Assembly: GCA_025934735.1 (NCBI GenBank)
Contig: JAICWP010000014.1
Location: forward strand, 60,664 to 124,663
From: Terriglobales bacterium
GTDB lineage: Bacteria > Acidobacteriota > Terriglobia > Terriglobales > Acidobacteriaceae
DNA length: 64,000 bases
Direction: 5' to 3'
The notes under the pieces are model-generated. The model was given only the letters and a program-made list of their open reading frames with translations. It ran no database searches and had not been told where the DNA came from. Shown piece by piece: positions 56,328 to 63,885 of the stretch (the stretch's first letter is position 1; each line of letters begins with the position of its first letter). Both the position numbers and the translations under genes were made by a program.

Positions 56328-56963
56328 ATGACGCGTGCTCCCAGTTTCTGCGGCGTGATTCTGGCGGCGGGCGAGTCCACGCGCATGGGACGCGATAAGG
56401 CTCTGTTGCCCTGGCCGCCGCAAGGCTCGGAGCCGCGCATCGCGCGCACGGAAACTTTTCTTTCCGCCAACATTCACCTGCTGGAAGCGCATACCGATCT
56501 GGTGCTGGTGGTCGTTGGCAAGAACGCTCCCAATGTGGCTCCCCTGGTCTATGCCAGCAGCGCCTCGCTGGTGGTGAATCCCGCGCCTGAGCACGGCCAG
56601 TTCAGTTCCCTGCAGGTGGGCTTGCGCGAAGTGTTGAACCGCGGCCGCGACGCGGCCGTCATCACGCTGGTGGACCGCCCTCCGGTGCGCAGCGCCACCC
56701 TCACCCAGTTGCGCTCGGCTTTCATTGAAGCTACTGCCCAGGAAAAGTGGGCAGTCATCCCTCAGTATGGCGAGAAGCATGGCCACCCCGTGCTGATCGG
56801 GCGCGAGATGATGGAAGCCTTTCTGCGCGCGCCCCTCGCCGCCAACGCGCGCGAAATTGAGCACCAGCACCAGGCCCGCATCCTCTATGTTCCGGTGGAC
56901 GATCCCCACGCCACCCTGAACGTGGATACTCCCGAGGATTATGCCCGTCTCCAACATGCCTGA
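56328..56963 (+). CDS. mocA: MobA/MocA-type molybdenum cofactor nucleotidyltransferase
   Basis: The 211-residue protein has the nucleotidyltransferase P-loop-like start VILAAGESTRMGRDKALLPW, the metal Asp in ITLVDRPPVRSATL (with DRP where most have DxP/DQP), and PQYGEKHGHPVLIGREMM. MocA makes the cytosine dinucleotide form of molybdopterin used by xanthine-oxidase-family enzymes. It lies 1.9 kb downstream of xdhC, supporting joint maturation of the molybdoenzyme at 22-26 kb. The ATG at 56328 starts the domain. It overlaps the next gene. Confidence 0.82.
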   Translation: MTRAPSFCGVILAAGESTRMGRDKALLPWPPQGSEPRIARTETFLSANIHLLEAHTDLVLVVVGKNAPNVAPLVYASSASLVVNPAPEHGQFSSLQVGLREVLNRGRDAAVITLVDRPPVRSATLTQLRSAFIEATAQEKWAVIPQYGEKHGHPVLIGREMMEAFLRAPLAANAREIEHQHQARILYVPVDDPHATLNVDTPEDYARLQHA

Positions 56964-57672
56964 GCGGGCGACCCAATTTCTGGAATCGGTATTGCGCGTC
57001 GAACCCCGCGTCGCGGTTTTCGACTGCGATGGCACCCTGTGGGCGCTGGATGCCGGTGAAGGTTTCCTCACATGGGAATTGGAGCGTGGCTTGGTCGCGC
57101 CCGATGTCGCCCGCTGGGTGCGCGCCCGCTACGCCGATTACAAAGCCGGCAATGTGCCCGAAGAGGTCATGTGCGGCGAAATGGTCACCATCCATGCCGG
57201 CTTGCGCGATGACGTGGTGGAGCGCGCCTCGGAAGAGTTCTTCGTGGCCCACATCGAGCCCTCAATATTTCCCGAGATGCGCGCGCTGGTGGCACGCCTG
57301 CAGGAGCAGGGCTCCGCGGTGTGGGCCGTCTCCTCCAGCAACCAATGGCTCATCCGGGTGGGCATGCGCCGCTTTGGCATTCCGCAGCAGCGAATTCTGG
57401 CCGCCGAAGTTGCGGTTAAAAATGGCATCGTCACGGACCGCCTCATTCGCATTCCCAGCGGGCCGGGAAAAGCCACCGCCATCCGCGAGAAAATCGGCAA
57501 TTCTGTGGACGCCGCCTTCGGCAACACCCGCTGGGATGCGGAAATGCTGCAACTCGCCCGCCATCCCTTCGCCATCAATCCGACCACGGATTTCGAGCAG
57601 CTCGCGCGAGACAATAAGTGGACCGTGTATTTTCCTGATACAGCCAGGAATTTGCAATTTGGCAATTTGTAA
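56941..57672 (+). CDS. HAD-superfamily phosphatase (SerB-like)
   Basis: The 243-residue protein has HAD motif I VFDCDGTLW (nucleophile Asp28, Asp30), motif II AVSSSNQW and a late motif IV region AFGNTRWDAEML with a Gly-Asn where classical HADs have Gly-Asp. It is a phosphoserine-phosphatase-like enzyme; the substrate is unknown. It overlaps mocA by 23 bases with GAGG ahead of the ATG. The last residues (NLQFGNL) are encoded by the start of an AT-rich stutter, so the original C-terminus was probably shorter. Confidence 0.82.
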   Translation: MPVSNMPERATQFLESVLRVEPRVAVFDCDGTLWALDAGEGFLTWELERGLVAPDVARWVRARYADYKAGNVPEEVMCGEMVTIHAGLRDDVVERASEEFFVAHIEPSIFPEMRALVARLQEQGSAVWAVSSSNQWLIRVGMRRFGIPQQRILAAEVAVKNGIVTDRLIRIPSGPGKATAIREKIGNSVDAAFGNTRWDAEMLQLARHPFAINPTTDFEQLARDNKWTVYFPDTARNLQFGNL

Positions 57673-57750
57673 TTGGTAATTGTGAAGCCCGGTGCTTATC
57701 CGACGGTGAAAATTGCAATTTACAAATTAGTCAATTACAAATTTCAGAGC
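57650..57750. repeat. Two-armed AT-rich inverted stutter between HAD and MFS genes
   Basis: Left arm words ttgcaattt, ggcaatttgtaattgg, taattgtg and right-arm words aaaattgcaattt, acaaattag, tcaattacaaattt enclose the spacer aagcccggtgcttatccgac. The left arm starts inside the HAD coding region. Confidence 0.8.
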
Positions 57751-57805
57751 TGTCGCCGCCGTACTGGGTCATGGATGTATACTGTGCGCCCGCTGATTGG
57801 CGCCC

Positions 57806-59164
57806 ATGTCCTCCACTTCACGTGCGCAGAGTGCTTCGCCGGGACCCGCCGTCGCTGAGCGCGCCCGCCGCCGCATCGCTCGCCGCCTGCTTCCCTTCCT
57901 CTTCATCCTCTACATCGCCAACTACCTGGACCGCACCAACCTGGCCTATGCCGCGCTGGAGATGATCCACGACCTGCATTTCACCGACAAAATCTTTGGC
58001 ATCGGCGCCGGCATTTTCTTTATCGGCTACCTCGGCCTGCAGATTCCCGGGGCGCTGCTGGTGGAGCGCTGGAGCGCTCGCCGCTGGATCGCCGCCATCA
58101 TGATTGTGTGGGGCGGCTTCACCGTGCTCACCGCCGCCGTGCAGACTGCCGGCCAGCTTTATGGCGCGCGCTTTCTGCTGGGGGCGGCGGAGGCCGGCTT
58201 CTTTCCCGGCATCATCGTTTACGTCAGCCACTGGTTCGTGCGCCAGGACCGCGCCAAAGCCACCGGCAACTTCATGGCCGCCATTCCCCTCTCCTTCGTC
58301 ATCGGCTCGCCCCTGGCCGGCTGGATCGTGGAGCAACACTGGCTGCATCTGGAAGGCTGGCGCTGGCTTTTCGTGATGGAAGGGCTGCCCGCGGTAGTGC
58401 TGGGCGCCGTTACCTTCTTTTTCCTTTCCGACTGGCCGCGCGACGCCGCATGGCTCGCCCTCGATGAACGCAGCTGGATTACCGGCCAATTGCAGCAGGA
58501 GCGGGCAGCCAAATCCACGGTGGGCTCTTTCAGCATCTGGCAGGCCCTGCGCTACCGCCCTGTGGTCCTGCTGACCCTGGTCAACTTCCTGCAGTACATC
58601 GGTTTCTACAGCTTCGTGTTCTGGTTTCCCACCATGCTGAAGCAGCTCTCCGGGCTCTCTGACTTCCGCGTAGGAATGCTGGGGGCTCTGCCTTACCTCG
58701 CGGGCTTCGTCGCCCTGCAGATCAACGGCTGGCATTCCGACCGCACCTTGGAGCGGCGCTGGCACGTGGCGGCCCCGTTGTTCCTGGGCGTGGGCGCGCT
58801 TCTCGCACTGGCCGTGCTGCATGCTTCGACGGCAGTAGCGGTCGGACTCTTCACGCTGGTAGGGATCAGCGTGATTGCGTTGCTCTCGCCCTTCTGGGCA
58901 ATGCCCACAGAACTGCTCAGCTAGTCCGGCGCCGCCGCCTCGGTGGGCATGATCAATTGCCTGGGCAGCCTGGCTGGATTCCTCGGCCCTTACGCGCTCG
59001 GCTACCTGCACACGCGCACCGGCTCCTTCAAACCCGGGCTGCTGGTAATGGTCGTCGCTATGGCGGCCGGCGGAGTTTTGGTGCTGTTTGTTCCTCCTGC
59101 AGCAGGGCAAAGCTCGGGCGCGCCGCTTTTTCCGTCCGCCGGCGGCGATTCAATCATTCAATGA
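57806..59164 (+). pseudogene. MFS transporter (anion:cation symporter type) broken by an in-frame amber codon
   Basis: The frame encodes an ACS-family MFS permease: FILYIANYLDRTNLAYAAL at the N-terminus, GARFLLGAAEAGFFPGIIVY and AKATGNFMAAIPLSFVIGSP in the middle, and FWAMPTELLS before a TAG at 58922-58924. The same frame continues SGAAASVGMINCLGSLAGFL then GPYALGYLHTRTGSFKPGLL to 59164, the usual last two helices. A single nonsense change therefore removes the last two transmembrane helices. Substrates of related proteins are organic acids such as tartrate, phthalate or glucarate. The ATG at 57806 is used. Confidence 0.85.
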
Positions 59165-59183
59165 CTGAATGATTAAATGATTC
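59150..59183. repeat. Stutter repeat, 'tgaatgattaaatgattcag' type
   Basis: Words attcaatcattcaatg, actgaatgatt, aaatgattcag start inside the last codons of the MFS frame. A related run (ttgattgaatgattcag, aatcattcaatttcc) is at 59604-59643. Confidence 0.65.
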
Positions 59184-59206
59184 AGACGACCCCGTTGTTC
59201 CCTGCT

Positions 59207-59212
59207 TAGAAT
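59207..59212 (+). promoter_or_regulatory. TAGAAT -10 box eight bases before the IscU-like gene
   Basis: TAGAAT ends eight bases before the ATG at 59221 and no ribosome binding site is visible. Confidence 0.5.
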
Positions 59213-59220
59213 GGATCGCT

Positions 59221-59583
59221 ATGTACTCCGCCCAGGTGCTGGACCATTTCGAGCATCCGCGCAACACCGGCGATGTGCCCGACGCCGATGCCAGCGTGCA
59301 GGTGGAGAATCCCGCTTGCGGCGACATCCTGCGCCTGAGCGCTAAAGTGACCGATGGCCGTATTGCCGACATTCGCTTCCGCGCCAAGGGCTGCGTGCCC
59401 TCCATGGCGTGCGCTTCCCTGCTCACCGAAATGGTGAAAGGCCGCACCCTGGCCCAGGCCCGGCAGCTCCGCCGTGAGCAGTTGGTGGAAGCCGCTGGCA
59501 GCCTGCCTCCCGCTTCCATGCACGCCAGCCACCTCGCCCTGGACGCTCTCGCCGCACTGCTGAAGGAATTCCTCTCCCGCTGA
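59221..59583 (+). CDS. IscU/NifU-N-like scaffold protein lacking the third cluster ligand
   Basis: This 120-residue protein has the IscU fold text: LDHFEHPRNTGDVPDADA, NPACGDILRLSAKV with Cys33 and Asp35, and FRAKGCVPSMACASLL with Cys58. The third Cys of IscU (usually in a K-x-H-C-S context) is Ala102 in SMHASHLAL, while an extra Cys64 follows Cys58. It may bind a cluster differently, act as a carrier, or have lost scaffold function. No IscS or SufS gene is adjacent. Confidence 0.82.
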   Translation: MYSAQVLDHFEHPRNTGDVPDADASVQVENPACGDILRLSAKVTDGRIADIRFRAKGCVPSMACASLLTEMVKGRTLAQARQLRREQLVEAAGSLPPASMHASHLALDALAALLKEFLSR

Positions 59584-59603
59584 TCAATACCGATGAAACA
59601 CTA

Positions 59604-59643
59604 AATATTGATTGAATGATTCAGCCGCTAGAATCATTCAATT
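59604..59643. repeat. Stutter repeat ahead of the radical SAM gene
   Basis: Words aatattgattgaatgattcag and gaatcattcaatttcc; the pair gaatgattc / gaatcattc is an inverted copy. Confidence 0.55.
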
Positions 59644-59704
59644 TCCAAAAATCCGTGTACATCCGCGTTCATCTGCGGCGAAGAAGTTCTCACTCAGGTC
59701 AAGC

Positions 59705-59710
59705 TATAAT
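59705..59710 (+). promoter_or_regulatory. TATAAT -10 box six bases before the radical SAM gene
   Basis: A perfect TATAAT ends six bases before a GTG at 59717, which begins the conserved part of the protein. This supports GTG 59717 as a leaderless start. Confidence 0.55.
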
Positions 59711-59716
59711 CGCTCG

Positions 59717-60898
59717 GTGGGGTTCAGCTATCTCAAGTACGCCAAGGGAATCTTTCGCCCGCTGCAGCTTGAGGGCTTGTTCCTGTTTGTCACCTCCACT
59801 TGCAACTCGCTGTGCCGCACCTGCTTTTACTGGGAAGAGCTGAACCAGGGCCATGATCTCAGCTTCGACCAGCTCGCCCGCGTCAGCCAGACCGCGCCTC
59901 AATTTCACAAACTCTGGATCTCCGGCGGCGAACCTTTCCTGCGCAAGGAGCTGGCGGAGATTGTGGAACTCTTTTACCGCAACAATGGCGTGCGCGCCCT
60001 CAACCTGCCGACCAACGGGCTGCTGCCCGCGCAAGTTGCTTCCGTCATTGATCACCTGCTGGAGCGCTGCCCGGAACTGGTCATTGACCTGAACTTCTCC
60101 CTCGACGGCCTGGCCAACACCCACGACGCTATCCGCGGCGTGCCTAACAATTTTCAGAAAACCATCGCCACCATCAACCTGGCCGCGGCACGCTGGCGGG
60201 GTGTCCGACGCCTGCGCCGCAACGTGGTCACCTGCATCACCACTGAAAATTACCGAGAGCTGGTTGATCTAGGTTTGCAGATGATGCGGGAAACCGGCTC
60301 CGACGGCCACTATTTCGAAATTATTCGCGGCGACCCCATGGACCCGGCGCTGAAGAAGCTGGCGCCCGAAGAGCTTACCCAATTGCACCGGCGGCTTATG
60401 TGGTTCCACGAGCGCTACGCTGACCGCTTGTTCACGGACGTTCCCGCGCCCGCCCGGCAACTGGCCCGCGCCTTCTATCTGGGCAACATCAAGCTTCACT
60501 TTCAGCTTCATGAGCAAAATCATTACAGCAACAAGGCTTGGCCCATGCGTTGCACGGCCGGTGAAACCACCATCGTCATTGACCACGATGGCCACTTCCG
60601 GGCCTGCGAGCTGCGCGGCAAGCTGGGACGCCTGCAGGATTTTGATTTCGACCTCGGCGCCGCGCTCGCCTCCCCGCAAATGAAGCAGGAGATCGCCGCC
60701 ATTCCCGGAGCCCAATGCTGGTGCACCCATTCCTGCTGGATCCACAACTCCAGCAAGTTCAGCCCGCGCGTCCTGCTGTTTCACATCCCCTGGGCCTACC
60801 TGAAGCATCGCTGGCAACGCCTGCCGCAAGCCGAAGCCGCCGAACTGGAGCGCTTCCTGGTGGCGGACGCACCACAACTTCATTCGCCGGTCGCCTGA
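59717..60898 (+). CDS. Radical SAM/SPASM-type protein
   Basis: The 393-residue protein has the radical-SAM Cys motif FVTSTCNSLCRTCFYWEEL, the Gly-rich LWISGGEPFLRKEL strand and NLPTNGLL. The C-terminal part has several Cys (MRCTAGETT, FRACELRG, QCWCTHSCWIHN), a SPASM-like pattern for auxiliary clusters. Such enzymes modify peptides or serve cofactor biosynthesis, but no precursor peptide gene was found nearby. The start at GTG 59717 is based on the -10 box; a TTG-started frame from 59612 would include a stutter and non-conserved residues. Confidence 0.85.
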   Translation: MGFSYLKYAKGIFRPLQLEGLFLFVTSTCNSLCRTCFYWEELNQGHDLSFDQLARVSQTAPQFHKLWISGGEPFLRKELAEIVELFYRNNGVRALNLPTNGLLPAQVASVIDHLLERCPELVIDLNFSLDGLANTHDAIRGVPNNFQKTIATINLAAARWRGVRRLRRNVVTCITTENYRELVDLGLQMMRETGSDGHYFEIIRGDPMDPALKKLAPEELTQLHRRLMWFHERYADRLFTDVPAPARQLARAFYLGNIKLHFQLHEQNHYSNKAWPMRCTAGETTIVIDHDGHFRACELRGKLGRLQDFDFDLGAALASPQMKQEIAAIPGAQCWCTHSCWIHNSSKFSPRVLLFHIPWAYLKHRWQRLPQAEAAELERFLVADAPQLHSPVA

Positions 60899-60952
60899 CC
60901 TTCCTCGCCTCGGACGAACGCCAATGCACGCGGACATTAACAGAAATTTCTC

Positions 60953-61010
60953 AGTGTCATCCTGAGGGAGCGCGACCGAGCTTGCGAGGGACCGCGACCG
61001 AAGGACCTAT
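60953..61010. repeat. TCATCCTGAG-type interspersed repeat
   Basis: gtgtcatcctgagggagcg, cgaccgag, cttgcgagggaccgcgaccgaaggacc: same framework as the copy at 54499-54557 (TCATyCTGAG at one end, GAAGgAcC at the other). Confidence 0.7.
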
Positions 61011-61076
61011 GCATTTTGCTGGCGCGAACGTTGGTGCCGGCATCCCGTCGCACACCCGTGCTGATCCGTGGCCGAT

Positions 61077-61082
61077 TAGAAT
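61077..61082 (+). promoter_or_regulatory. TAGAAT -10 box six bases before the cobalamin-binding-like gene
   Basis: TAGAAT ends six bases before the ATG at 61089; no Shine-Dalgarno sequence is present. Textbook leaderless spacing. Confidence 0.55.
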
Positions 61083-61088
61083 CTACAC

Positions 61089-61901
61089 ATGAGCTTTTTC
61101 CCCCAGCGCATCGTCAGCCTCCAGCCCAGCGCCAGCGTCATCCTGGACGCCCTGGGCGCGCGTGACCGCCTGGTGGCCTGCACCAAGTATTGCGAGGAAG
61201 TGCTGCCCGGCATCTCCGCCGGACGGCTCGTGGTCGCCGACTCCTGGACCTCCAAGGCCGCTGAAATCCTCGCCGCCAAGCCTGAACTGGTCATCGCTTC
61301 GGTGCCCTACCAGCTGGAAGCGGTCGGCGAAATCCTCAAATCCGGCACCCCCTTCCTCGGCCTGGCTCCCAGGACTCTGGTGGACATCTACCGCGACATC
61401 GGCATGATCGCCGGCGTCGTTGGCCGGCCGGAGCGTGGCGTCGAATTGATCTTCTCCATGCAGAATGCCATTGATTCGGTGCGCGAAAAGGTTCGCGCCA
61501 ATGCTTCCGGCTCTCCCCAGGTGTTTTGTGAAGAATGGGGAAAACCGCTCATCGTGTCCCAGCCCTGGGTGGCGGAACTGGTGGAAGCCGCAGGAGCCGA
61601 GTTCGTCGGCCAACCCGGTCAGCAGACCACCGCCGAAGCCGTCCTCGCCCGCGACCCCGACTACGTGATCGCCGCCTGGTGCGGGGCCGGCGACCGCGTG
61701 CCGCTCGAGAAAATCGTGGAGCAGCGCGGTTGGCGCTCGATGAAAGCGGCGCGCGAAGCGCACGTATTCTGCATTCCCGATCCCTGGCTCAACACTCCAG
61801 CACCCACCCTCTTGCAGGGACTGCACGCCATTGCCGCCATCCTTCACCCGCAGCTTTTTCCACAACCCGCGGGCGTGCGCCGCATCCGACAGACGGCGTG
61901 A
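61089..61901 (+). CDS. Cobalamin-binding (BtuF-like) protein without signal peptide
   Basis: The 270-residue protein has the periplasmic-binding fold type III text: RIVSLQPSASVILDALGARD, CTKYCEEVLPG, the central helix region and a C-terminal lobe with GQQTTAEAVLARDPDYVIAA. BtuF homologues deliver vitamin B12 to BtuCD, but this one begins directly at the domain with no export signal or lipobox and no BtuCD genes nearby. It may be a cytoplasmic sensor or binding protein. The leaderless-type start at 61089 argues against a missed upstream signal peptide. Confidence 0.8.
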   Translation: MSFFPQRIVSLQPSASVILDALGARDRLVACTKYCEEVLPGISAGRLVVADSWTSKAAEILAAKPELVIASVPYQLEAVGEILKSGTPFLGLAPRTLVDIYRDIGMIAGVVGRPERGVELIFSMQNAIDSVREKVRANASGSPQVFCEEWGKPLIVSQPWVAELVEAAGAEFVGQPGQQTTAEAVLARDPDYVIAAWCGAGDRVPLEKIVEQRGWRSMKAAREAHVFCIPDPWLNTPAPTLLQGLHAIAAILHPQLFPQPAGVRRIRQTA

Positions 61902-61922
61902 CCCTGTGGTTTAATGAAATCC

Positions 61923-62414
61923 ATGCTGACCGCCACTCCCAAAACCCAGCTGGTCAAAAAGGAAATTGATCACCTCGCTTCCACGGCGCTCACCGCCGAA
62001 GAACTCATGCAGGGCATGGTTAAGAAGCTGAACGAGCGCATGCTCAAGTACAACTGGGTGGGCTTCTATATGCTGGAAAGCGCGCCCGGCCAGCCGGCGG
62101 TCTTGGTACTCGGTCCCTTCGTCGGCGCCATGACCCCGCACACCCGCATTCCCCTGAACCAGGGCATCTGCGGCGCCGCGGCCTCCACCGGTAAAACCCA
62201 GGTCGTGCACGACGTCAACTCTGACCCACGCTATCTGGCCTGCTCCATCGAAACCAAATCGGAGATCGTGGTGCCAGTTTTCGTGCGCGGCAGAGTGGTG
62301 GGCGAACTCGACATTGACAGCCACTTCCCTGCCGCCTTCGGACCTGAAGACCAGGAACTGGTCGAATACAGCGCCCGCGTGCTGGGCAAGCACCTGGAAA
62401 AATTCCGCCAATGA
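61923..62414 (+). CDS. GAF-domain protein resembling free-methionine-R-sulfoxide reductase
   Basis: The 163-residue protein is a single GAF domain with Cys83 in LNQGICGAAAS and Cys107 in RYLACSIETKSEIVVPVF, the positions of two of the redox cysteines of fRMsr (MsrC). The third fRMsr Cys is not evident, so enzymatic activity is uncertain. The ATG at 61923 is preferred to that at 61914 because a TTTAAT -10 box (61910-61915) would overlap the latter. The stop overlaps the start of the thioredoxin-like gene by four bases, indicating coupling. Confidence 0.78.
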   Translation: MLTATPKTQLVKKEIDHLASTALTAEELMQGMVKKLNERMLKYNWVGFYMLESAPGQPAVLVLGPFVGAMTPHTRIPLNQGICGAAASTGKTQVVHDVNSDPRYLACSIETKSEIVVPVFVRGRVVGELDIDSHFPAAFGPEDQELVEYSARVLGKHLEKFRQ

Positions 62415-63433
62415 AAGTGGAAAAAGGGCAAGTGCGGGCGCCCGAAATCGGGCGCGTCTGGCTGAATTCTCCACCCCTTAGCCTGCGCCAGCTGCGCGGC
62501 CGGGTGGTGCTGATGGATTTCTGGGACTACACCTGCGTCAACTGCCTGCGCACCCTGCCCTACGTCCAAGCCTGGCACCAGCGCTACCACGACAAGGGAT
62601 TGACCGTCATCGGCGTGCACACGCCCGAGTTTATCTTCGCCCAATATGAGCAGAACGTGGAACGCGCCGTTCGCGATTTAACAATCACTTACCCCGTGGT
62701 GATAGATAGCAATTACGAGTTGTGGAAAGCCTTCGCCAACCGTTATTGGCCCACCAAGTACCTGCTTGATGCTGAGGCTTATCTTCGCTACGCCCACTTC
62801 GGGGAAGGTGCGTATGGCGATACCGAGCAAGCCATTCAGGAACTGCTGCGCGAAGTAAATCCCGCTCTCGAGATGCCGCCGCTCATGGAGCCGGTCCGCG
62901 AAAGCGACCGCCCGGGCGCGGTTTGCTTCCAGCCCAGCCCGGAGCTCTACCTGGGCCACCGCCGCGGGCGCATCGGCAATCAACCTGGGTTTCGGGAGGA
63001 CGAAATCGCCGACTACTCCTTGCCCGGCACGCTGGAAGAAGGCCAGTTCTACGCCCAGGGCCGCTGGGCTTCCACCGCCGAATACTTCGAATCGGCTGCC
63101 GCGGGCGACAACCGGATCGTGGTGAAGTACTCCGCCGCAGCCGTCAATCTGGTGCTCGCCTCACCCCGCACGCCTTCCTACGAACTCGTAATTCATCAGG
63201 ACGGCAAACCGCTCGCACGCTCCCAGGCCACGCCTGACGTGCGTTTTCGTGCTGCAGGCGAAGAGAGCTACATCCTAGTTGAGCAGCCGCGCATGTATCA
63301 ACTCGTGGACAACCGCGGCTTCGGCACCCACACTCTGGAGCTGCTCTGTCCCCAGCCCGGCTTGGCCGCGTTTGCTTTTACCTTCACCACCTGCCTGGAC
63401 ACCAGCTCCGTTCCCTCGGAGGCGGCGGGATGA
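62411..63433 (+). CDS. Thioredoxin-like (TlpA/redoxin) protein with C-terminal beta domain
   Basis: Residues 8-160 form a redoxin domain with the active-site C42-V-N-C45 in FWDYTCVNCLRTLP and a cis-Pro region YWPTKYLLD. Residues about 170-330 are a beta-rich domain like that at the C-terminus of DipZ-type proteins (VVKYSAAAVNLVLASP, ILVEQPRMYQLVD). No signal peptide or membrane helix is seen, unlike most TlpA or DipZ proteins. ATGA overlaps couple it to the GAF gene before and the Nudix gene after. Confidence 0.87.
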   Translation: MKVEKGQVRAPEIGRVWLNSPPLSLRQLRGRVVLMDFWDYTCVNCLRTLPYVQAWHQRYHDKGLTVIGVHTPEFIFAQYEQNVERAVRDLTITYPVVIDSNYELWKAFANRYWPTKYLLDAEAYLRYAHFGEGAYGDTEQAIQELLREVNPALEMPPLMEPVRESDRPGAVCFQPSPELYLGHRRGRIGNQPGFREDEIADYSLPGTLEEGQFYAQGRWASTAEYFESAAAGDNRIVVKYSAAAVNLVLASPRTPSYELVIHQDGKPLARSQATPDVRFRAAGEESYILVEQPRMYQLVDNRGFGTHTLELLCPQPGLAAFAFTFTTCLDTSSVPSEAAG

Positions 63434-63822
63434 AGCTGGTGGCCGCAGCCCTGATCCTGCAAGACGGCAAGCTGCTCATCTGCCAGCGTACCCGCCACCA
63501 GCCCATGCCCCTGAAGTGGGAGTTCCCCGGCGGCAAGATTGAAGAAGGTGAGCAGCCACGTGATGCCATGCGCCGCGAACTCGATGAAGAACTGGGAATC
63601 GAGGCGAAAGTCGGCGAAGAGGTCGCTCGCATTCGCCACAGCTACAAGGGCGGCGCCCAGGTGGAGCTCCGCTTCTTCGTGGTCCACCAGTTCGCCGGCG
63701 AAATCGAGAACCGCATCTTCCGCGATGTGCGCTGGGTGGAGCGCGCCCACCTGCCGCAATACGACTTCCTGGAAGCCGACCTCGAACTGGTCAACGACAT
63801 CGCCTCCGGCAAAATCCTGTAA
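63430..63822 (+). CDS. Nudix hydrolase (MutT-like)
   Basis: The 130-residue protein has a complete Nudix box at residues 34-56 (GGKIEEGEQPRDAMRREL then DEELGIE) inside a MutT-like frame that starts MKLVAAALILQDGKLLICQR and has LKWEFPGGK. It probably hydrolyses 8-oxo-dGTP or a related nucleotide. It is coupled by a 4-base overlap to the thioredoxin-like gene, so the GAF, thioredoxin-like and Nudix genes form a small unit with an oxidative-damage theme. Confidence 0.92.
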   Translation: MKLVAAALILQDGKLLICQRTRHQPMPLKWEFPGGKIEEGEQPRDAMRRELDEELGIEAKVGEEVARIRHSYKGGAQVELRFFVVHQFAGEIENRIFRDVRWVERAHLPQYDFLEADLELVNDIASGKIL

Positions 63823-63848
63823 ACGTTGGGTAGCGCCGGCGCAGGTGG

Positions 63849-63885
63849 CCCAGGTTCGCGCCCCGGTTTTGGGCGCTAACCTGGG
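63849..63885. repeat. GC-rich hairpin repeat downstream of the Nudix gene
   Basis: Arms ccaggttcgcgccc and gggcgctaacctgg pair around a short loop (cggtttt). It may end the transcript or be another REP-like unit; no T-tract follows. The remaining bases to 64000 hold no recognisable gene. Confidence 0.6.

Noticed and set aside
58922..58924. TAG in the MFS gene as a recoded amino acid (pyrrolysine)
   Set aside because: Pyrrolysine use is not expected in this kind of organism, the position is not catalytic, and no downstream element was seen. A point nonsense mutation or sequencing error is simpler.
57818..59110. Minus-strand ORF (430 aa) opposite the MFS gene
   Set aside because: It spans the whole MFS frame including the amber position, but its Gln/Glu/His-rich composition and lack of any domain mark it as a shadow.
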